From positions 124,001-188,000 of the forward strand of contig JAEKKV010000016.1 in the NCBI GenBank assembly GCA_019510185.1: 64,000 bases of DNA, read 5' to 3'. This DNA is from Verrucomicrobiota bacterium (GTDB lineage: Bacteria; Verrucomicrobiota; Verrucomicrobiia; Opitutales; Opitutaceae). The notes under the pieces were generated by a model. That model was not told the origin of the DNA, did not search any database, and worked only from the letters and a program-made list of their open reading frames with translations. A program made the translations under genes and the position numbers. Shown in pieces: positions 10,301-18,057 of this stretch (its first letter is position 1; each line of letters begins with the position of its first letter).

Positions 10301-10401
10301 ATGGGCAGAAACTGGAAGGCGACCACGCCGGCCAGCAAAAGGCCCAGCGCCAGCAGCGAGGTGGCGATAGGGCGATGAATAAAAGGCGCGGAGAGGTTCA
10401 T
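7312..10401 (-). CDS. mdtC: RND multidrug efflux permease, MdtC-like
   Basis: A 1029-residue inner-membrane proton/drug antiporter of the AcrB/RND superfamily. It begins FIHRPIATSLLALGLLLAGV and carries SLPGADPVTVATSVAAPLER, DVQAAINAA, NPSDAPIMILALTSE and the proton-relay segment AVGFVVDDAIVVLENIVR with adjacent Asp residues. The layout is two repeats of six transmembrane segments with two large periplasmic loops. Wording is closest to E. coli MdtC, which works as a heterotrimer with MdtB. It starts two bases after the mdtB stop, so coupling is tight. Length agrees with the family (about 1025). Drug range cannot be read from the sequence. Confidence 0.9.
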   Translation of the reverse strand: MNLSAPFIHRPIATSLLALGLLLAGVVAFQFLPIAPIPAVEFPTINVNASLPGADPVTVATSVAAPLERRLAQIAGVSELTSNSTLGSASITIQFDLNRNIDSCARDVQAAINAAAGDLPANLVTRPGYRKVNPSDAPIMILALTSETMSPGEVYNYATDVIAQELSQVDGVSQVTVNGSQKSAVRVQVDPARLASLGLSLEDVRIFLAKTNANLPKGVIDGPDSAYTIRLNDQLATAADYRSLVAFQRGGTAIRLGDLGATVNSVENTRQAGWYNGRPAVLLIVNKQTGANVIDTVNRIRALMPRIERWMPPALKMHVQTDRTGTIRASVSHIEFTLLVSIALVVMTVFVFLRRFWATVIPSFTVPLALAGTFGVMYLCGYTLDNLSLMALAVAVGFVVDDAIVVLENIVRLMDAGETPLNAALKGARQIGFTVVSISLSLVAVFTPLIFMSGLVGRLLHEFAVTLTAAILVSALVSLTFTPMMCSRYLRHEKSETKPGRFFRFLEAGFNRVQGAYERSLGWVLDHQRLMLGVTVVTMAATIGLYIVVPKGFFPNVDNGYLMATTEAAQDISFQALAEKQQQVSAIVLKDPAVLSAAAFMSGGNNNGRMFIQLKPLAERKMDIQVVIARLRRQLSKIEGVSLFMQAAQDLRVGGRSSKSQYQYTLQGSDLAELDRWSNALMDELKAIPQFQDLTSDKQSTGLQVQVAIDRTAAARLGLSVAAIDATLYDAFGQRQVSTLYSTLTQHHVILEASPRFQLDPASLDKIFVKSSAGTMVPLSAFATIQRTNTPLSISHQGQFPATTITFNLAPDYSLSQATAAIEAAFARLHIPGSVRGGFAGTAKVFQQSQASQPLLILAALAAVYLILGILYESLIHPFTILSTLPSAGLGALLALLLTGYELSIVAMIGILLLIGIVKKNAIMMIDFALEAERNEGLEPRAAIRQACIVRFRPILMTTLAALFGALPLALEGGIGAELHKPLGIAIVGGLALSQLLTLYTTPVVYLFMDRLPRRVRPPLPVAPPVPVT

Positions 10402-10402
10402 C

Positions 10403-13400
10403 TCAAGGCGCGGGAGTTTCGGGCAGGGCGACGGGCGCGGCCTGCGGGCGGCGCATGAGCCAGCGGCTGAGCCGGTCCATGTAGAGGTAGATGACCGGCG
10501 TGGTGTAGAGCGTGAGCACCTGCGAGACGAGCAGGCCGCCGATCATCACGATGCCGAGCGGCCGGCGCAGTTCCGAGCCGGTGCCGGCGCCGAGCGCGAG
10601 GGGAAGTGCCCCGAGGAGAGCGGCCATCGTGGTCATCATGATTGGACGGAAACGCAACAGGCAGGCTTGGTGGATCGACTCGGCGGGAGGAAGGCCCTGG
10701 TCGCGCTCCGCCTCGAGGGCGAAGTCGATCATCATGATGGCGTTTTTCTTCACGATGCCGATGAGGAGCACCATGCCGATGAGGGCCACCATCGAGAAGT
10801 CGGTGCGGCAGGCGAGGAGGGCGAGGAGCGCGCCGACGCCGGCGGAGGGCAGTGTGGACAAAATCGTCACCGGGTGGATGTAGCTTTCGTAAAGAACGCC
10901 GAGCACGATGTAGACGACGATGACGGCGGCGAGGATGAGCCAGGGCTGGCTTTGCAGGGAGTTTTGAAACTCGGCGGCGCTGCCGGAAAATTCCGTCTGG
11001 ATCGTGCCGGGCAGGCCGATCTCCGCCTGGGCTCGCTGGACCGCGGTGACCGCGTGACTGAGGGAATAGCCACGGCGCAGGTTGAAGGACAGTGTCACCG
11101 AAGGGAACTGGCCCTGGTGGGTGATGACGAGCGGCGCGGTGTTGAGTTTTACCGTGGAGATCGCGTCGAGCGGGACGAGCTGGCCGGCGCCGGATTTGAT
11201 GTAGATTTTGCCAAGGGCCGCGGGGTCCTGCTGGTAGCCGGGTTCAACTTCCAGAATGACGCGATATTGGTTGAGCTGGGTGAAGATGGTGGCGACCTGG
11301 CGCTGGCCGAAGGCGTCGTACAAGGTGTTGTCGATGTCCTGCGGAAGGATGTTAAGCCGCGAGGCCTTGTCGCGATCCACCGTGACATCGATTTGATAGC
11401 CGTCGGTTTGCTGGTCGCTGGCGACGTCGGTGAGCTCAGGGAGCGCGCGTAGTTTTTCCAAGAGGCGCGGTACCCAGGTGGAGAGTTCGCCGGTGTCGGT
11501 GTCCACGAGCGTGTATTGATATTGCGTGCGGCTGACGCGGCTCTCGATTTGCAGGTCCTGCACGGCCTGCATGTACAGGGTGATGCCCTCGACGTTCGCG
11601 GTGCGGGCGCGCAGGCGGTCGATGATTTCGCCGGCCGAGGCGGTGCGCCGGTCGCGCGGCTTCAGGTTGATGGAGAGGCGGCCGGTGTTGAGAGTGGGAT
11701 TGATCGTGCCGATGCCGACGAAGGACGTGACGCTTTCGATGTCCGGGTCCTGTTGCACGAGTTGCGCGATCTGCTGCTGCCGGGCGGACATGGCGCGGAA
11801 CGAGATGTTTTGCGCGGCGTCGGTCACGCCGATGATGGTGCCTGTGTCCTGTTGCGGCAGCAGGCCCTTGGGCACGACAACATAGAGCATCAGGGTGCCG
11901 GCGAGGGTAGCGAGGGCAATGGCGAGGGTGAGCGGCTGGTGGTTCAAAACCCAGCGAAGGCCGCGATCGTACCAAGCGAGCATGCCCTCGAAAAACCGCT
12001 CGGTGATTTGATGGAAGCGCCCCTGCGGCGACCCGGTCTCGGGCTTGAGCAGACGCGCGCACATCATGGGCGTGAGCGTAAGCGAGACGACGGCGGAGAC
12101 GATGATCGCCACGCTCAACGTGATGGCGAACTCGCGAAATAGCCGGCCCACGATGCCGGTCATGAACAGCAGCGGAATGAACACTGCGATGAGCGAGACA
12201 GTGAGCGAGATCACGGTGAAGCCGATCTGCCGGGAGCCCTTGAGGGCCGCGTCGAGCGGTTTTTCGCCTTTCTCGATGTAGCGGACGATGTTTTCGATCA
12301 TCACGATGGCGTCGTCCACCACGAAGCCGGTCGCGATGGTGAGCGCCATCAGCGAAAGATTATCCAGGCTGAAGCCGAGCAACTGCATCGCGCCGAAGGT
12401 CCCGATCACGGCGAGCGGAAGGGCGATGCTGGGGATGACGGTGGCCCAGAGTTTCCGGAGAAAAAGAAAGATCACCAGCACGACCAGGGCGATGGTGAGC
12501 ACGAGGGTGAACTGCACGTCGGCGACGGAGGCGCGGATGGTGGTCGTGCGATCCGTGAGAATGGCGACGTGGACGGAGGGAGGGATCGCGGTGAGGAGCT
12601 GGGGGAGGAGTTTTTTGACGCGATCGACCGTCTCGATGATGTTGGCGCCGGGCTGGCGCTGGATGTCGAGAATGATGGCGGGCTTGTCGCCCTGCCAGCC
12701 GGCGAGCCGGGTGTTCTCAACGCTGTCCACGACGCGGCCGATGTCGGCGAGATGGACCGGCGCGCCGTTGCGGTAGGCGACGATGATGGTGCGATAGTCG
12801 TCGGCGGAGAAGAGCTGGTCGTTGGCGTTGATGGCGTAGGCCTGGCGCGGGCCGTCGAAGCTGCCCTTGGGCGCATTGACGCCGGCGGCGGTGATCGCGG
12901 TGCGCACATCCTCCAGGCTCAGGCCCTGGGCGGCGATGGCGGCGGGATTGATCTGCACGCGGACGGCGGGCTTCAGGTTGCCTTCGATGCTGACGAGACC
13001 GACGCCGGAGACCTCGCTGAGTTTTTGCGCAAGGAGGGTGTCGGCATAGTCGTTGACCTTGTCGATGGGCAGGCTTTCAGAGGTGATCGCGAGCGTGAGA
13101 ATGGGCGCGTCGGCCGGGTTTACCTTTTTGTACGAAGGCGGGCTGGGCAGGTTTTGCGGCAGCACACCGGTGGCGATGTTGATGGCGGCCTGCACGTCCT
13201 GCGCGGCGCTGTCGATGCTGCGGTCGAGTCCGAACTGCAGGGTGATCGTGCTCACCCCGGCGGAGCTGATCGAGTTCATCGAAGTGAGTCCGCTGATCTG
13301 GCCGAACTGTTGTTCGAGCGGGGTGGTGATCGAGGACGTCATCACGTCGGGCGAGGCGCCGGGGAGCTGCGTCGTGATCTGGAGGGTGGGGAAGTCGACG

Positions 13401-13516
13401 CTGGGCAACGCGGAAATCGGCAGCAGGCTGTAACCGAGCGCGCCGAGCAGTACCACCGCGACCATCAGCAGGGCGGTGGCGATGGGCCGGCGGATGAAGA
13501 TTTCGGAAACATTCAT
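10403..13516 (-). CDS. mdtB: RND multidrug efflux permease, MdtB-like
   Basis: A 1037-residue RND permease starting FIRRPIATALLMVAVVLLGA, with QLPGASPDVMTSSITTPLEQ, VNPADAPILTLAITSE and the relay motif ATGFVVDDAIVMIENIVR. SPDVMTS and QFGQ near the N-terminus match MdtB better than MdtC. It would trimerise with the following MdtC-like protein and connect to the adaptor encoded just upstream (six-base gap). The two permeases look like an ancient duplication. No TolC-like outer-membrane channel is encoded in the window, so the pump must use one encoded elsewhere. Confidence 0.9.
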   Translation of the reverse strand: MNVSEIFIRRPIATALLMVAVVLLGALGYSLLPISALPSVDFPTLQITTQLPGASPDVMTSSITTPLEQQFGQISGLTSMNSISSAGVSTITLQFGLDRSIDSAAQDVQAAINIATGVLPQNLPSPPSYKKVNPADAPILTLAITSESLPIDKVNDYADTLLAQKLSEVSGVGLVSIEGNLKPAVRVQINPAAIAAQGLSLEDVRTAITAAGVNAPKGSFDGPRQAYAINANDQLFSADDYRTIIVAYRNGAPVHLADIGRVVDSVENTRLAGWQGDKPAIILDIQRQPGANIIETVDRVKKLLPQLLTAIPPSVHVAILTDRTTTIRASVADVQFTLVLTIALVVLVIFLFLRKLWATVIPSIALPLAVIGTFGAMQLLGFSLDNLSLMALTIATGFVVDDAIVMIENIVRYIEKGEKPLDAALKGSRQIGFTVISLTVSLIAVFIPLLFMTGIVGRLFREFAITLSVAIIVSAVVSLTLTPMMCARLLKPETGSPQGRFHQITERFFEGMLAWYDRGLRWVLNHQPLTLAIALATLAGTLMLYVVVPKGLLPQQDTGTIIGVTDAAQNISFRAMSARQQQIAQLVQQDPDIESVTSFVGIGTINPTLNTGRLSINLKPRDRRTASAGEIIDRLRARTANVEGITLYMQAVQDLQIESRVSRTQYQYTLVDTDTGELSTWVPRLLEKLRALPELTDVASDQQTDGYQIDVTVDRDKASRLNILPQDIDNTLYDAFGQRQVATIFTQLNQYRVILEVEPGYQQDPAALGKIYIKSGAGQLVPLDAISTVKLNTAPLVITHQGQFPSVTLSFNLRRGYSLSHAVTAVQRAQAEIGLPGTIQTEFSGSAAEFQNSLQSQPWLILAAVIVVYIVLGVLYESYIHPVTILSTLPSAGVGALLALLACRTDFSMVALIGMVLLIGIVKKNAIMMIDFALEAERDQGLPPAESIHQACLLRFRPIMMTTMAALLGALPLALGAGTGSELRRPLGIVMIGGLLVSQVLTLYTTPVIYLYMDRLSRWLMRRPQAAPVALPETPAP

Positions 13517-13521
13517 GCGCG

Positions 13522-14694
13522 TTACTCGGAGCGTTGCGGGGAGCGCCGATGTTCGCCGGAGCCGCCGGCCGCGGGGGCGAGAGTGACGCGGGAGCCGGCT
13601 TGAAGTTTGTACTGGCCGTCCACTACGACGGTTTCACCGGGAACGAGTCCGGAGGTGATGAGGGCGCGACCGTCGTCGATCTGCGCGACCTCGATGGCGC
13701 GCACCTCGGCGGTCTGATCATCGCGAATCACGAACGCATAGCTGCCCTTGGGGCCGCGCTGAACGACGGCGGCAGGCACCACGATGCCGTCCTTGCGGAT
13801 GTCCACCAGCAGGCGGACGTTGACGAACTGGCCGGGCCAGAGGGCGAGTTTTTCGTTGGGAAACGAGGCCTTCACCTTGATCGTGCCTGTCGCAGGATCG
13901 ATCTGGTTGTCCACGACCGTCACCTCGCCTTCGTCGAGCGGGACGCGGTTATCGTGGTCATAGGCGATGACCTTGAGGGTGTCGGCCGCGGCGGATGCCT
14001 GATGAAGGCGGACCAGGTTTTGCTGCGGCAGGGTGAATACGACCGAGATGGGCCGAAGCTGGGTGATGACAACCAGTCCGGCGGCGTCAGCGGCATGTAC
14101 GAGGTTGCCGGCATCCACCAGGCGGAGGCCCACGCGGCCGGAGATCGGCGCGGTGATGCGGGTGTAGCTTAACTGCACGGCGGCGTTTTCGACGGCGGCC
14201 TCGTCGGACTGGACGAGGGCCTTGAGCTGGGAGACGAGGGCTTTTTGGGTGTCGACGGCCTGCTGGTCGATCAAGGCTTTTTCGGCCAGGAAAGTGTCGC
14301 GCTTCAAGTCTGTCTCGGCGTTGACGAGCTGGGCGTTGTCCTGGGCTTTTTTGGCGTTCGTCTGGTCGAGCTGGGCCTGCAGGGCGCGGGCGTCGAGGGT
14401 GGCGAGCAGGTCGCCGGTTTTGACCTCCTGGCCTTCGCGGAAAGTCACGCTCTCGAGCTGACCGTCAATGCGCGGGCGAACGGTGACGGTGTTGGACGCG
14501 GCGACCGTGCCGATGCCATCGAGGTAAATGGGCGTGTCGCGTTGTTCGACTTTGCCGGTGACCACGGCGACCGCGGGGGAATTGCCGTCATGCTTCGCGG
14601 CAGAAGCGGCTTGGGCATGTGCGCGATAACCGGCGATGGCTCCGCCGATGACGAGGAGGCCGCCGGCGACGTAAATCCAGGGTTTTTTTAACAT
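13522..14694 (-). CDS. mdtA: RND efflux periplasmic adaptor, MdtA-like
   Basis: A 390-residue membrane fusion protein. An N-terminal membrane anchor or signal (WIYVAGGLLVIGGAIAGY) is followed by a lipoyl-like half domain (VRPRIDGQLESVTFREGQ, VKTGDLLATLDARALQ). An alpha-hairpin of about 65 residues rich in Gln, Lys and Ala comes next, then the second lipoyl half (YTRITAPISGRVGLRLVDAG) and the beta-barrel and membrane-proximal domains (NEKLALWPGQFVNVRL). It links the inner-membrane RND trimer to the outer-membrane channel. There is no lipobox Cys, so it is probably a signal-anchor type. Order tetR-mdtA-mdtB-mdtC with gaps of 40, 5 and 1 bases indicates a single operon. Confidence 0.9.
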   Translation of the reverse strand: MLKKPWIYVAGGLLVIGGAIAGYRAHAQAASAAKHDGNSPAVAVVTGKVEQRDTPIYLDGIGTVAASNTVTVRPRIDGQLESVTFREGQEVKTGDLLATLDARALQAQLDQTNAKKAQDNAQLVNAETDLKRDTFLAEKALIDQQAVDTQKALVSQLKALVQSDEAAVENAAVQLSYTRITAPISGRVGLRLVDAGNLVHAADAAGLVVITQLRPISVVFTLPQQNLVRLHQASAAADTLKVIAYDHDNRVPLDEGEVTVVDNQIDPATGTIKVKASFPNEKLALWPGQFVNVRLLVDIRKDGIVVPAAVVQRGPKGSYAFVIRDDQTAEVRAIEVAQIDDGRALITSGLVPGETVVVDGQYKLQAGSRVTLAPAAGGSGEHRRSPQRSE

Positions 14695-14734
14695 GGCAAA
14701 AAGATGGGGAAGAAAAATGGAATGCGCCTCGGAC

Positions 14735-15322
14735 TCAGGCCGGACGCTTGGGGGAAAGGCCGGCGATCAGGCAATCGATCACGGCCGTGACCTGAGGACG
14801 GGGATCGCCGAGGGGTTCGACGATGATCAGGCGCGGGAGCACGAAGGCGAGACAGGCGACCAGCACGAGATCGGCTTGAGCGGCCGTGTCGCCGGGACGG
14901 ATTTCGCCGTTCGCCTGGGCGTCGGACAGTAGGATGGCGATTTTTCGCTTTAGTTCCGCGACGAAACGGACGCGCACCCGAGGCTGCTCCTTGACTACGA
15001 TAAGGAAAAGATCGGAGAGGAGCGGTGAGACGCGCTGTTGCTTGCGCGTGGTGTCGATGATCGCGTGAAAAAACGCGCCGAGGCGGGCGCGGAGCGTTTT
15101 GTCGGCGGAGGCGAGGGCCGCGTCGCAGGCGTCATGGACCTTGTTGAGCTCGCCCGTGAGTACGGCAGCGCCGATCTGCAGCTTGCCTTCGTAGTAACGG
15201 TAAAGGTTGGCCGCTGACATGTCGCAGTCGCCGGCGATCTCCTGCATGGAGGTTTTAAGATAGCCGAACCGCTGAAAGCGCCTGCGGGCGGCGTCGAGAA
15301 TTTGGGAGGGACAGTCGCGCAT
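14735..15322 (-). CDS. TetR family transcriptional regulator of the efflux operon
   Basis: A 195-residue TetR-type repressor. The N-terminal HTH covers about residues 8-55 (LDAARRRFQRFGYLKTSMQE, then the recognition helix within CDMSAANLYRYYEGK). The C-terminal all-helical ligand and dimer domain ends LIAGLSPKRPA. It is the first gene of the tetR-mdtABC operon on the reverse strand, and a perfect inverted repeat lies just upstream of its ATG, so it very likely represses its own operon until a drug-like ligand binds. No Shine-Dalgarno is present. The start was chosen because the HTH begins right after it. Confidence 0.88.
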   Translation of the reverse strand: MRDCPSQILDAARRRFQRFGYLKTSMQEIAGDCDMSAANLYRYYEGKLQIGAAVLTGELNKVHDACDAALASADKTLRARLGAFFHAIIDTTRKQQRVSPLLSDLFLIVVKEQPRVRVRFVAELKRKIAILLSDAQANGEIRPGDTAAQADLVLVACLAFVLPRLIIVEPLGDPRPQVTAVIDCLIAGLSPKRPA

Positions 15323-15333
15323 CGGGAGTGGTC

Positions 15334-15357
15334 GTGAATAATTTTCGTTTTATTCAC
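15334..15357. promoter_or_regulatory. TetR-type dyad operator
   Basis: A perfect 8-bp inverted repeat, GTGAATAA and TTATTCAC, separated by eight bases (TTTTCGTT), lies 12 bases upstream of the tetR ATG. Its size (24 bp), symmetry and AT-rich arms match typical TetR-family operators. Placed this close to the start, bound repressor would block transcription of tetR-mdtABC. A TTGTTC -35-like hexamer lies just upstream on the reverse strand, but I could not place a convincing -10. The operator role is inferred from symmetry and position. Confidence 0.7.
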
Positions 15358-15489
15358 TCTTCAGGAACAAGACGAAAGCTTCGCGCCAAGGTTACGCGCT
15401 GGTGACTTTTTCCTGAGGACGCCGATCACGCATCCCCGGGCGCCGCTCGCGCAAGCTGAAGTCAGGAGCCCGGAAGCATTTGCGCGAGG

Positions 15490-17832
15490 TCAGGGGGCGG
15501 TGATCGCCGGGGACGGTCCGAGGTAGAGCACGAAGGTCGAGGCAGGACCGACTTTCAACGCACGGCTCATGGGCACGAATTCGCCGGTGGCGATATTGCG
15601 GGCGCGGCCGGCGCCGGCCGGGATTTTGAGTTCGAAGGTCTGGTTCGGCGTGCAGTTCATGCCGATCAGATACGGCCCGTAACGCAGGGTGTAGAACTGG
15701 CCGCGTCCGGCAAAGTAGTTGGAGTCACCCGCCTTGAAGGGCACGCCGGGCGGCATTTTGGCGATGGGCAATTCTTCGCCGGCAAAAGCCTGCTGGAGGT
15801 TGCCCGGGTATTTCATGCCGCCATTGCCGAAGCCGAAGTTGATCCAGTTCGGTCGCGTGTAGGTGAGGCCGCTTGCCTCAAAGACGACGTCTTCGCGCAC
15901 CACCGCGACTTGCTCGTAGGCGGGCGTCAGGTAATGGGTACGGGCTAGGAAATTGATACCGAAGCCGGCGCGCCAGTAGAGCGAGGCGAAGAGGATTTCA
16001 TTGCCGTTCTTGATGCCGACCACTCCGTTTTCCTCGTCGGCAAAGACGAAGTCCGGCTGGCTCCACGTCATGGGCAACCGGTGCGGGCTGGGCGGCTGCC
16101 TCCGGAGAAGCTCATATTCGTCGGGCACGCCGAGCAGTCCCGTGGTGGTGCGGAATCTCTTGTCGGCGAGGTCGTGTGCGAGAGTGGAGAAGAACTGGTT
16201 GTCGGCGAACATTTGCTGCACGTAGCCGATCGCATACGGATCCAGCGTGGCCGCGGTCATGCGAAGGGGAGACTCCTCTCCGCCGGCGCGTTGGGCGTAG
16301 AGGATGCGTCCGGGGAAGTGGGTGTCGCGCCAGCCCACGCCGGTTTCGAGGCGCATGGCGGGATGGTTGTCCTCATCAAGCATCGGGTAGCGGAAGACGC
16401 CGCGTGCACGGAGCATCTTGGCGAGCTGCGCTTTGAGTTTCGGATCGCCTTCGCCGCCGGGCGGACGGGTGGCGTCGTAGATCTCCATGGCGCCGGCAGC
16501 GCCGCCTTCGCCGTAGTCGCCCACGTACCCGAGTTCCTTGGTCAGGCCTTTGGATGTGACTTGATAAAACGCATCGCCGAAGGGTTTTTCGGAACCGTGG
16601 TCGGTATCGATGCCAAGCCAAGGCAGCAGGCCCACGCTTTCGTAAAGGTACCGCAGCGCCTTTTCCTCCGGGAAAGCCTGGCCGGGATCGATCGCGGCGA
16701 CGGCGCGATTGGAAAGATAGAGGTTCGTGTCGGTGAACATCGCCTGGTTGGCCAGCCAGCGGCGGTGTGTGCGGAGCCAGTCACGGCTGGCTTGGAACAG
16801 CTCCGACCAAGCGGCGCGGCGCGTCTTGCCGTCGCCCGCGATTTTCTGATCGAGCGCGGGCTCCAGCGGCCCGGCCAGCAGGCGCACGGCGTCGGCGGCG
16901 GGGCCGACGCCGAACCAGCCGGGGTTCCAGGTGGTCTTGTCCTGCCAGACGGCGTCCGGACTTTTTGTCCATGCCTGATAACAGGCGTCCACGCCGGCGA
17001 TGATTTGGTCGAGCGCCTTCTGATTATGAAAGGCGTGCGACCAGGACACCAAGTAGGCCTTGGCAAGAAACTGAACCTGCATCTGGTTGAGCGGGCGCTC
17101 GGATTTCAGAAGATTGGCGATGGTCGCGTTGACGCGCTCCTTGACCGCGTCGATGACTTCGGCTCCCGGCTGGGCGCGAAGCGTGGATGGAGGTTCCTTG
17201 CCCTGCTTTTCACCGGCAGGAGGAACGAAGCAGCCGTCGGTGTGCGTGTAGACCCGGTAGATTCCGCGCGAAGCCGTGTTCATGGGCTTCTGGTATTGCG
17301 CGAAGGTCTGGCCGTAGCCCCAGATTTTGCCGGTCGCCCGAATCTCGAAGTGCAGCTCGGTTTTCCCCTTGGTCATCGCCGGCGGCAGAGGCGTGGTGAT
17401 GTAGTAAAAGCGACCGTTGTAGCGGATATCCTCGTCGGGCAGGGCGAGGACATCGATGTCGCCGAGGTGACGGTAGCCGACCTGCTTTCCTTCACAAAAA
17501 AGGAGCAGGTAATTTTCATTCACGTCCTCGCCCCAAAAACGGGCGGTGAGGTAGGTGGGCTCCTTGGGGTCCACTTTCATGGTGAAGGAAAGCCGGCCGC
17601 CTTCCCACGCCGCACCGCCGCCGGGCAAAAGCCTTCGGGCGGGCTCGCCCAGCGCGCCCGTGGTCACCTCGCTCTGCGCGGTTTGCAACGCATGCTGGTG
17701 CTCGGACTGGGGACTGCCCAGGTCGAGACGGTCGGTCAGTACGGTGGGCGGGCTGACGGGATTGATGGCGGGCGTCGCGGCACCGAGGGAGGTCGCGCCG
17801 ATGAGGAGACTGAGGAGAGCGGAAAATTTCAT
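15490..17832 (-). CDS. Secreted protein of unknown function, possible carbohydrate-active enzyme
   Basis: A 780-residue protein with a clear signal peptide (MKFSALLSLLIGATSLGA, cleavage near AAT). Residues about 60-190 look beta-rich and sugar-binding-like (TMKVDPKEPTYLTARFWG, HLGDIDVLALPDEDIRYNGR). Residues about 225-560 look helical, with many Trp, Tyr and Asp/His residues (TTWNPGWFGVGPAADAVRLL, LGYVGDYGEGGAAGAMEIYD, VGWRDTHFPGRILYAQR). The end is beta-rich again. This beta/alpha-toroid/beta layout is seen in polysaccharide lyases and related hydrolases, but I do not recognise a named family or a catalytic motif. It would act in the periplasm or outside. It stands alone between the efflux regulator and rng. 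Function is not assigned. Confidence 0.7.
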   Translation of the reverse strand: MKFSALLSLLIGATSLGAATPAINPVSPPTVLTDRLDLGSPQSEHQHALQTAQSEVTTGALGEPARRLLPGGGAAWEGGRLSFTMKVDPKEPTYLTARFWGEDVNENYLLLFCEGKQVGYRHLGDIDVLALPDEDIRYNGRFYYITTPLPPAMTKGKTELHFEIRATGKIWGYGQTFAQYQKPMNTASRGIYRVYTHTDGCFVPPAGEKQGKEPPSTLRAQPGAEVIDAVKERVNATIANLLKSERPLNQMQVQFLAKAYLVSWSHAFHNQKALDQIIAGVDACYQAWTKSPDAVWQDKTTWNPGWFGVGPAADAVRLLAGPLEPALDQKIAGDGKTRRAAWSELFQASRDWLRTHRRWLANQAMFTDTNLYLSNRAVAAIDPGQAFPEEKALRYLYESVGLLPWLGIDTDHGSEKPFGDAFYQVTSKGLTKELGYVGDYGEGGAAGAMEIYDATRPPGGEGDPKLKAQLAKMLRARGVFRYPMLDEDNHPAMRLETGVGWRDTHFPGRILYAQRAGGEESPLRMTAATLDPYAIGYVQQMFADNQFFSTLAHDLADKRFRTTTGLLGVPDEYELLRRQPPSPHRLPMTWSQPDFVFADEENGVVGIKNGNEILFASLYWRAGFGINFLARTHYLTPAYEQVAVVREDVVFEASGLTYTRPNWINFGFGNGGMKYPGNLQQAFAGEELPIAKMPPGVPFKAGDSNYFAGRGQFYTLRYGPYLIGMNCTPNQTFELKIPAGAGRARNIATGEFVPMSRALKVGPASTFVLYLGPSPAITAP

Positions 17833-18004
17833 AAACTGGGCGGAGCGGTCGGCGGGTACCGGCGCGGGGTAATGGAAGCAATGAGGGCGATCACAACGAA
17901 GCCGGGCGGAATTTTGAGGGCAAGGAGTGAGTTACTGCATCTGGTAACGGGGCGTGGGCCGGCGGCGAGGAAAGGACCGAGGCCGGGGCGCGGGATACGG
18001 GCAG

Positions 18005-18030
18005 AAAAAAGCCGCTCATTGCTGAGCGGC
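18005..18030 (-). terminator. Rho-independent terminator after rng
   Basis: On the reverse strand an 8-bp perfect stem (GCCGCTCA with TGAGCGGC, positions 18011-18018 and 18023-18030) with a four-base loop is followed by six T residues (18010 down to 18005). It lies about 28 bases after the rng stop at 18058 and ends that transcript. Confidence 0.88.
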
Positions 18031-18057
18031 TTTCGAGTGGTGGCGATCCGACAGCGC

